Of a stretch of DNA of 10,811 bases, positions 6,318-10,811 are shown piece after piece. Numbering within the stretch: position 1 is the stretch's first letter; each line of letters begins with the position of its first letter. Position numbers and translations under genes: made by a program. The notes beneath the pieces were generated by a model. That model did no database searches. It was not told the origin of the DNA and worked only from the letters and a program-made list of their open reading frames with translations. The stretch covers positions 1-10,811 of the forward strand of contig JAIDKP010000037.1 of the NCBI GenBank assembly GCA_029051445.1. The letters are read 5' to 3'. Origin of the DNA: Muribaculaceae bacterium. GTDB taxonomy: Bacteria; Bacteroidota; Bacteroidia; Bacteroidales; Muribaculaceae.

Positions 6318-7247
6318 TTACTTCACGAATGCCGAGTTGTTGAGATAGTCGGCGCTCTTTGCTGCAGCGTCAAACTTGGCATCGTTGATCTGATCCTTGG
6401 AGAGTTTGCTTCCGTCGGGGTTGGTCTGCTCACGCAGCTCGGCGGGAGTTTCAATCTCAACAACATATCCGCTCATGCCGTTGTTGTAGAACTGATTGAA
6501 GATGCTCTCGAAGTCGATGTTTCCGCTTTCGCCAATGACAAAGTCGTCTTTGATGTGGAGAAGCTCGATGCGGTTGGGGTATTTTTTGAGGTATTCAACC
6601 GGCGACTTGCCGCCCTTTGTGCACCAGAAGACATCCAGCTCATAGCAAACGAGATCGGGATCGGTGTTCTCGACAAGATATTCCCACATGACATCGTCGC
6701 TGTCTTTGAGTTTCTCATACTCGCGGGCGTGATTGTGATAACCGAGTTTCAGGCCATATTCTTTTGCGATTTTGCCCACACGGTTGAAGTAGTCGGCCAT
6801 CTGCTTGATGCTGTCGGTTGTGTATCCTACGCGGTAGCTGGGGATAACGAAATACTCGCCTCCGCAAGCTTTCTGGATCTCAAAGAGACTGCGCCAGCGT
6901 GCCATGACGTCTTCTTCGTTTTCGGGGTCTTCCTGAATGCTCGAGTGTGTCGAGATGATATCAAAGTCGAGGCTGTCGCATATAGCCTTGAACTCTTCGG
7001 CAGGCATACCGAACACTTTGGGGTCGCCGCCCCACTGTACGAGCTCAAGAACGTTGTAGCCCATGTCGGCGAGTTTCTGAAGCGATCCCTGAGGATCCTG
7101 GTTCATGGCATCCATGACTGAATAGAGCTGAATGCCAATCTGCTTGGCGGGCTCTTTCTGTTGTGTCGAACTGCAACTCGACACAGCATACATGGCTGTG
7201 GCAAGTAGTGTGAAAACCAATGCTTTTAGTGAAATAGCCTTAGTCAT
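6318..7247 (-). CDS. Sugar phosphate isomerase/epimerase-like lipoprotein
   Basis: The product is 309 residues from the ATG at 7247. I chose this start because it gives a clean lipoprotein signal, MTKAISLKALVFTLLATAMY, ending in a VSSC lipobox at Cys25. An in-frame ATG at 7304 would put 19 polar residues in front. The mature part is an AP-endonuclease-2/xylose-isomerase-like TIM barrel: IGIQLYSVMDAM, LADMGYNVLELVQWGG, STHSS, GYHNHAREYE, YELDVFWCTKGG, IELLHIKDD and GYVVEIETP. The His, Glu and Asp in these motifs are the usual divalent-metal ligands of the superfamily. It is probably a membrane-anchored enzyme in the periplasm or on the surface acting on a sugar or sugar derivative; the exact reaction is unknown. 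A faint -7-like TATATTTA lies at 7337-7330 on the minus strand. It is monocistronic, with a terminator downstream. Confidence 0.82.
   Translation of the reverse strand: MTKAISLKALVFTLLATAMYAVSSCSSTQQKEPAKQIGIQLYSVMDAMNQDPQGSLQKLADMGYNVLELVQWGGDPKVFGMPAEEFKAICDSLDFDIISTHSSIQEDPENEEDVMARWRSLFEIQKACGGEYFVIPSYRVGYTTDSIKQMADYFNRVGKIAKEYGLKLGYHNHAREYEKLKDSDDVMWEYLVENTDPDLVCYELDVFWCTKGGKSPVEYLKKYPNRIELLHIKDDFVIGESGNIDFESIFNQFYNNGMSGYVVEIETPAELREQTNPDGSKLSKDQINDAKFDAAAKSADYLNNSAFVK
7162..7185 (-). repeat. Hairpin in signal-peptide codons of isomerase-like gene
   Basis: TGTGTCGA (7162-7169) and TCGACACA (7178-7185) are perfect 8-bp inverted arms around an 8-nt loop. In the mRNA the hairpin covers codons 21-29, which encode the lipobox cysteine and its flanks. 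Serine and threonine codon choice could create this by chance. Confidence 0.3.
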
Positions 7248-7391
7248 AAGTTTTAGGGATTGAGTTTGTTTAGGCAAAGGATCATGCAACTTCTGCAACC
7301 GCATAAGCCAAATGCTTGAAATATGGTGTTAAATATAATGAAAATACCTGTTTCGTGTGTCTTTAATTCAATAAAAATGTTGGTGGATCGT

Positions 7392-7434
7392 AAAAAAAAG
7401 AACCGCAGTGAACAGATGTCCGACTGCGGTTCTT
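7392..7434 (-). terminator. Strong intrinsic terminator of the rpmB operon
   Basis: AAGAACCGCAGT (7398-7409) and ACTGCGGTTCTT (7423-7434) make a perfect 12-bp stem with a 13-nt loop. On the minus strand the stem runs directly into eight consecutive T residues (7399-7392). It begins 23 nt after the DUF4295 stop and has the classic intrinsic-terminator shape for the leftward ribosomal operon. Confidence 0.92.
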
Positions 7435-7457
7435 GGTATATTTTGATGAAAAGTCTC

Positions 7458-7607
7458 TTACTTGAGAAGATCTTTTACTGCCTCGTTGGGAACCATGTCT
7501 TCCTTGAAAGTGTAGGCTCCTGTCTTGGGAGACTTAACCATGCGTATCACCTTGCTGTAGGTACGGCCTTCACCCTTTTGGAGCGAGGCAACGGTTTTCT
7601 TTGCCAT
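7458..7607 (-). CDS. DUF4295 small basic protein, ribosome-associated family
   Basis: This 49-residue, very basic protein reads MAKKTVASLQKGEGRTYSKV at its N terminus and ends NEAVKDLLK. It matches the DUF4295 family, which is confined to Bacteroidota and typically follows rpmB and rpmG. From memory, and unchecked here, a Flavobacterium ribosome structure assigned a phylum-specific large-subunit protein (named bL38) to this kind of small protein. The sequence supports a ribosomal role: high Lys/Arg content, the MAKK start shared with bL33, and placement 28 bp behind rpmG in one operon ended by a strong terminator. The start is the only ATG that fits. No Shine-Dalgarno sequence is present. Confidence 0.85.
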   Translation of the reverse strand: MAKKTVASLQKGEGRTYSKVIRMVKSPKTGAYTFKEDMVPNEAVKDLLK

Positions 7608-7635
7608 ATCTTAAGAAATAAAGGGTGTAATATGA

Positions 7636-7824
7636 TTATTTGATTTCCTTATGAACAGTAACCTTCTTGAGGATGGGGTTGTATTTCTTCAACTCCAGAC
7701 GATCGGTTGTGTTCTTGCGGTTCTTTGTAGTGATGTAGCGGGATGTACCGGGCATTCCGCTGGCTTTATGTTCTGTGCATTCGAGTATAACCTGCACGCG
7801 GTTGCCTTTAGCTTTCTTTGCCAT
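7636..7824 (-). CDS. rpmG: 50S ribosomal protein bL33
   Basis: The 62-residue product starts [20 protein letters not shown] and continues with [20 protein letters not shown] and [15 protein letters not shown], the standard bL33 pattern. Only one cysteine is present (in ECTEHK), so the paired CxxC zinc-ribbon motifs of the C+ form are absent and this is the zinc-independent type. It is a structural protein of the large subunit near the E site. It lies 7 bp after rpmB and 28 bp before the DUF4295 gene, clearly one operon. Confidence 0.96.
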   Translation of the reverse strand: MAKKAKGNRVQVILECTEHKASGMPGTSRYITTKNRKNTTDRLELKKYNPILKKVTVHKEIK

Positions 7825-7831
7825 GACTTAA

Positions 7832-8089
7832 TCAGTATTCGAGATATTTGATTTCAGTGAGATATCCCTTCTCTGCTGCCTGACGTATTGCGGCATCGAG
7901 ACCGAGTTTGTTGATGGTGCGCAGGCCTGCGGCGGTGAGAGTGAGAAGAATCCACGCGTCTTGCTCTACCCAATAGAATTTCTTGGTAAAGATGTTCACG
8001 TGGAAACGACGCTTTGTGCGACGCTTCGAGTGCGATACGTTGTTGCCGGTCATCGCTTTCTTGCCTGTAATCTGACAAATCTTTGACAT
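7832..8089 (-). CDS. rpmB: 50S ribosomal protein bL28
   Basis: The 85-residue product begins [20 protein letters not shown], followed by [20 protein letters not shown] and the C-terminal [17 protein letters not shown] region, all typical of bL28. Only one cysteine is present, so the zinc-binding Cys pairs found in some relatives are missing, matching the zinc-independent bL33 next to it. It is the first gene of the leftward rpmB-rpmG-DUF4295 operon and is preceded by a long GC-rich leader and a good promoter. No Shine-Dalgarno sequence precedes the ATG; the region just upstream is A/T-rich, as is usual for highly translated genes in this phylum. Confidence 0.96.
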   Translation of the reverse strand: MSKICQITGKKAMTGNNVSHSKRRTKRRFHVNIFTKKFYWVEQDAWILLTLTAAGLRTINKLGLDAAIRQAAEKGYLTEIKYLEY

Positions 8090-8214
8090 GGCTGGTTTAA
8101 AAGTATTTCTGTTTAAATTTTCTTATTCCTATCACTGCAAGCGAGTTCCGGTCTCATATCGCCTCGGGCGCATCACTTCCCGATAGCTTTCCGCGGCACG
8201 CTCCGCATTAATCA
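8090..8214 (-). promoter_or_regulatory. GC-rich leader of the rpmB operon, possible cis-regulatory RNA
   Basis: About 125 nt separate the inferred transcription start (about 8214) from the rpmB ATG. The first 80 nt (about 8131-8210) are markedly GC-rich, while the last 40 nt are A/T-rich. Short complementary segments exist, such as TATCG (8185-8181) with CGATA (8161-8157), and TGAG with CTCG further on. Two tiny reading frames overlap as TGATG: 8208-8173 (MRSVPRKAIGK) and 8173-8132 (MRPRRYETGTRLQ). Leaders of ribosomal operons often bind their own protein product. I cannot match this one to a named family, and the structure is inferred by eye. Confidence 0.45.
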
Positions 8215-8219
8215 GGGTG

Positions 8220-8250
8220 CAAAGTAACTACTTTTTTTCAGTATAACCAA
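8220..8250 (-). promoter_or_regulatory. Promoter of the rpmB-rpmG-DUF4295 operon
   Basis: On the minus strand, TTGG (8250-8247) is followed after 19 bp by TTACTTTG (8227-8220), closely matching the Bacteroidota primary sigma promoter (TTTG, 19-21 bp, TAnnTTTG). The spacer contains an A-rich run. Transcription would start near 8214. It is the clearest promoter in the window. Confidence 0.7.
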
Positions 8251-8291
8251 TAATTTTGGTAAAAATGTGCTGAAAAAATATTTACAGTGCT

Positions 8292-9521
8292 TCAGGCCGG
8301 GGTGAATGTGACGGTTGTAGCGTGCTTCGGGTCGAGTATGAGCCGTGCGGCGCGGTTGATGTCGTCGGGTGTGAGGGCGAAGTAGCGTTTCTTTATTTCG
8401 GCTGTATCGCGGCCGTAGATCTCGCACTGTGCCATGTCGAGGCATCGTGGCAGGCAGCCGAGGTTGTCGAGTGTGCGTGCGCTCTCAAAGAGGTTGATCG
8501 CGCGTCGGAGCACTGTCTCGTCTATGCCGCATGTGACGATGCGGTTTACTTCATCGGCTATTGCTGTCGCCGCAGTCTCCGGGTCGACGTGGTCGCGGAG
8601 TTTGGCGTTGATGTGAAGCAGCCCCGGATCGCGGCTTCCGTCGATTGACGCATCGATGGTGTGGAACATGTCGGTAGCACGCACGAGGCGGTCGTAGAGT
8701 TGCGATGAGGTCCCGGTGCCGAGTATGTCGGAAAGTATGTCGGCCGCTATATAGTCGGGTGAGTCCTGTCCGGGCATCGGGTAGTTGATGGCAAGAAGTG
8801 TCGACGGTACGTTGCCCGATGTCATGGCTTTCCGTGGTGCGTCGGGGAGTGGCTCGGCCGGCAGGGCGCGGGGTGCTGTGGGGCGATCGGGTATTGTCGC
8901 GAACCATTTTTCGGCGAGACGCATCGTGTGCTCCCAGCTGATGTTGCCGCAGACAGAGAGTACTGCCCTTGACGGGGAGTAGTGACTGAAATAAAATTCT
9001 TTTACGTCGTCGAGAGTTGCCGCCGCTACGTGGTCGGGTGTAAGACCTATTACCGGCCAGCGGTAGGGGTGCCGCCTGAAGGCGGTCTCGCGTATGAGGT
9101 GGCCGAGTGTCCCGTATGGGCGGTTAAGGCATTGCTGCTTGAATTCCTCGATGACGACTCCTTTCTGCACATCGAGTGTCTTTTGTGAGAAGGCCGGTGA
9201 GATCATGCGGTCGCTTTCAAGCCAGAAGGCGGTCTCGATGTTGTGGGCCGGGAGTATGTCGTAGTAACATGTCAGATCGGGCGATGTCCAGGCGTTGTCG
9301 GTTCCGCCTGCGCGTTCGATCTCGTGATCGAAAGAGGGTATGTTGACCGATCCGCCGAACATGAGGTGCTCCATGAGATGGGCTATGCCTGTGAGTCCGG
9401 GGGATTCGTCGGCCGATCCCACGTCGTAGATGACGGACAGTGCCACCATTGTGGTGGCACTGTCGAAAGAGTGTATCACACGCAGTCCGTTGGACAGGGT
9501 CGCGCGGTTTGTTGTCTGCAT
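8292..9521 (-). CDS. M16 family zinc metallopeptidase (pitrilysin-like)
   Basis: The 409-residue product starts MQTTNRATLSNGLRVIHSF, the usual beginning of an M16B peptidase, with no signal peptide visible. The inverted zinc motif HLMEH is complete (His48, catalytic Glu51, His52), and Glu125 or Glu126 in VVIEEF lies at the right distance for the third zinc ligand. The N-terminal domain continues AGGTDNAWTSPDLTCYYDIL; the second domain includes RAVLSVCGNISWEH and NYPMPGQDSPDYIAADILSDILG. The length is right for a single active half of the family. Members degrade peptides or process proteins; the substrate is unknown. It begins 6 bp after the cyclophilin stop, so it is the last gene of a three-gene leftward operon. 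A perfect 13-bp hairpin sits at codons 20-29. There is no Shine-Dalgarno sequence. Confidence 0.92.
   Translation of the reverse strand: MQTTNRATLSNGLRVIHSFDSATTMVALSVIYDVGSADESPGLTGIAHLMEHLMFGGSVNIPSFDHEIERAGGTDNAWTSPDLTCYYDILPAHNIETAFWLESDRMISPAFSQKTLDVQKGVVIEEFKQQCLNRPYGTLGHLIRETAFRRHPYRWPVIGLTPDHVAAATLDDVKEFYFSHYSPSRAVLSVCGNISWEHTMRLAEKWFATIPDRPTAPRALPAEPLPDAPRKAMTSGNVPSTLLAINYPMPGQDSPDYIAADILSDILGTGTSSQLYDRLVRATDMFHTIDASIDGSRDPGLLHINAKLRDHVDPETAATAIADEVNRIVTCGIDETVLRRAINLFESARTLDNLGCLPRCLDMAQCEIYGRDTAEIKKRYFALTPDDINRAARLILDPKHATTVTFTPA
9436..9464 (-). repeat. Perfect 13-bp hairpin inside the M16 coding sequence
   Basis: GACAGTGCCACCA (9436-9448) and TGGTGGCACTGTC (9452-9464) are exact inverted repeats separated by only three bases. 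In the mRNA the stem covers codons 20-29 (DSATTMVALS), about 57 nt from the start codon. A stem this long and G/C-rich should be stable in RNA. Confidence 0.6.
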
Positions 9522-9527
9522 TGGCTT

Positions 9528-10400
9528 TTATTTCACAACTGTCATTGAGACAATGCGCACATCTTCTTTGGGCCGGTCGTTGGAGTCGGTCTCGACTTTC
9601 TGGATTTTTTCGACAACATCCATGCCTTTGGTGACTTCTCCAAACACGGTGTATGCTCCGTCGAGATGCGGGGTTCCGCCGATTGTCGTGTAGTCACGGC
9701 GGGCCTGCTCGGAAAGCACTGCGGGGTTTTCCGCCGCTTTTTTCTCAGCCTGTGCGATAAGCTCCTCCTGTAGTTTCTGGAGTCCGGCCTGATCGCGGTT
9801 TCGGCGGAGTTCTTTCACTTTGTCGGCCTGCTGTTGTGCAAGCTGCTGGAAGATGGCGCTGACCTGCTGCATCTGCATGTTGCGTTCCATCTGCGTCAGT
9901 GTGGAGTCGTTGAAAACTTTTCCGGTGACGATGTAGAACTGTGATCCCGACGATCTGCGCTCGGGGTTGATGTTGTCTCCGGTACGTGCCGCCGCAAGGG
10001 CTCCGCGCTTGTGATAGTGTCGCGGATAGTCGATCTCGGCTGCCAGTGTGTATCCCGGATCGCCTTCTCCGAGCATTTTTCCTGCCGGCGCGTTACGGCT
10101 GTCGGGGTCTCCGGCCTGTACCATGAAGTCGTTGATGACACGATGGAACAGTGTGCCGTTGTAGTATCCTTCGTCAGCAAGTTTTGCGAAGTTGTCGCGG
10201 TGTCCCGGCGTGTCTCCGAAGAGGCGCACCTGGATGTCGCCGAGGGTTGTGCTGATATCTACGATGATGTCGCTGTCGGTCTGTGTCTGGGTCATGTCGG
10301 AAGAACCTGCGCTGTCGGATTTCACGGTGTTTCCTCCTGTGCAGGCCGACAGGGCCGTCAGGGTGAGACATAGATATCCGAGTCGCTTTAGGATTTTCAT
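9528..10400 (-). CDS. Cyclophilin-type peptidyl-prolyl isomerase lipoprotein
   Basis: The 290-residue product starts at the ATG at 10400. This gives a lipoprotein signal MKILKRLGYLCLTLTALSAC with the lipobox Cys at 20, so it is anchored in the envelope; an earlier in-frame ATG at 10526 would bury that signal and overlap the upstream gene. A Ser/Thr/Asp-rich linker (about 24-44) leads to the cyclophilin domain: TTLGDIQVRLFGDTPGHRDN, LFHRVINDFMVQAGD (His86-Arg87 catalytic region), SGSQFYIVTGK and HLDGAYTVFGEV. Between the last two (about 164-240) is an insertion of roughly 75 residues rich in Gln, Glu, Lys and Ala, probably helical, which standard cyclophilins lack. It catalyses proline cis-trans isomerisation during folding of exported proteins. 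It lies 19 bp after an unrecognised small gene and 6 bp before the M16 peptidase. Confidence 0.93.
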   Translation of the reverse strand: MKILKRLGYLCLTLTALSACTGGNTVKSDSAGSSDMTQTQTDSDIIVDISTTLGDIQVRLFGDTPGHRDNFAKLADEGYYNGTLFHRVINDFMVQAGDPDSRNAPAGKMLGEGDPGYTLAAEIDYPRHYHKRGALAAARTGDNINPERRSSGSQFYIVTGKVFNDSTLTQMERNMQMQQVSAIFQQLAQQQADKVKELRRNRDQAGLQKLQEELIAQAEKKAAENPAVLSEQARRDYTTIGGTPHLDGAYTVFGEVTKGMDVVEKIQKVETDSNDRPKEDVRIVSMTVVK

Positions 10401-10419
10401 TTCTGTAACGTTGTTGATT

Positions 10420-10797
10420 TCAGAGACGATCGGGGAAGACGCGTTTGTAAATCCGGCGGAAGTTGTCGTCGGTTGCGGCCAGCATTTGAGCGCGCTCCAT
10501 GTAGTCTTTTCCCCACAGGTTTTCAAGCAGATCTCCTATGTACCGGCGTTCGCGGTCACGTTCGATCGCTCCCTTTACCAGACGGTCTATTGTTTCGGCG
10601 TGGCGCAGGGGGTCTGTGGCGTAAAGATATCGAGCTGCGCTGACACAGAACTGTCCGTTGAGGTCGGCCTGCATGAGCAGTTCGATTGCCTTTTCGATAT
10701 CAGCGTGGCCGATAGTCTCGATGTTGTTGGCAAGATACTCATAGGCGGCCAGTCCGTCGGTGGCATTCTGAAGCCGCTGGATGTCTTCGTTGGTCAT
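10420..10797 (-). CDS. Hypothetical helical protein
   Basis: I do not recognise this 125-residue protein. It has no signal peptide, membrane segment or cysteine pair. The composition is highly charged and the pattern suggests all-alpha structure, with helices such as TNEDIQRLQNATDGLAAYEY, ADIEKAIELLMQADL, CVSAARYLYA, RHAETIDRLVKGAIERDR and YIGDLLENLWGKDYMERAQM. This resembles short helical-repeat folds, but no repeat period is clear. Coding is supported by codon use like its neighbours, a complete frame, and operon placement 19 bp upstream of the cyclophilin gene. Only 14 bases precede its ATG in the window, so its promoter is not visible, and another gene may lie upstream. Confidence 0.7.
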   Translation of the reverse strand: MTNEDIQRLQNATDGLAAYEYLANNIETIGHADIEKAIELLMQADLNGQFCVSAARYLYATDPLRHAETIDRLVKGAIERDRERRYIGDLLENLWGKDYMERAQMLAATDDNFRRIYKRVFPDRL

Positions 10798-10811
10798 GGC
10801 TCTGAATTTTA

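Noticed and set aside
6294..7121. 275-residue rightward open frame opposite the isomerase-like gene
   Set aside because: It is the antisense shadow of a well-supported enzyme gene; the translation has no recognisable domain and spans the terminator-proximal end of the real gene.
7308..7391. Intergenic sequence upstream of the isomerase-like gene examined for a gene or promoter
   Set aside because: It is AT-rich with only partial promoter matches (TATATTTA at 7337-7330 on the minus strand lacks a spaced TTG); the rightward frame starting at 7323 runs through the terminator and antisense to DUF4295.
7381..7457. Possible small RNA from the strong hairpin region before DUF4295's end
   Set aside because: The hairpin with eight T residues is fully explained as the terminator of the ribosomal operon, and I see no separate promoter for an RNA.

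Overview
This window looks like ordinary core chromosome from a member of the Bacteroidales (phylum Bacteroidota). The evidence is a DUF5103/type IX secretion plug-family protein, a DUF3109 protein, a DUF4295 gene behind rpmB-rpmG, a recF-dciA pair, and DUF4434 and sugar-isomerase-like TIM-barrel lipoproteins. There is almost no Shine-Dalgarno sequence before the genes, and the best promoter has the Bacteroidota type (TTG, 19 bp, TTACTTTG). The moderate GC content and the protein sequences suggest a gut family such as Muribaculaceae, but that placement is inference. I see no phage, transposon, CRISPR, tRNA or rRNA.

Layout from left to right. (1) The 3'-truncated argD (leftward) and a rightward cluster diverge from a 93-bp gap holding a perfect 10-bp inverted repeat. 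(2) The rightward cluster has small gaps or overlaps: T9SS-plug-family protein, DUF3109 Cys-rich protein, RecF, DciA/DUF721, hotdog acyl-CoA thioesterase. It combines replication and repair (RecF, the helicase loader DciA) with envelope and metabolic genes. (3) A rightward Tat-type lipoprotein of the DUF4434 family converges on a leftward lipoprotein of the sugar phosphate isomerase/epimerase fold, with a hairpin terminator between them. (4) The leftward ribosomal operon rpmB-rpmG-DUF4295 has a strong promoter, a GC-rich leader of about 125 nt, and an intrinsic terminator with eight T residues. (5) A leftward operon at the right end encodes a small unrecognised helical protein, a lipoprotein cyclophilin with a long charged insertion, and an M16 zinc peptidase.

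No gene-free stretch exceeds about 210 bases. I did not find an obviously new multi-gene system. The observations most worth checking are non-coding: the rpmB leader with two overlapping tiny reading frames, a perfect 13-bp hairpin early in the M16 coding sequence, the inverted repeat in the argD divergent promoter region, and the single strong Shine-Dalgarno-like site, placed before the DUF3109 gene.
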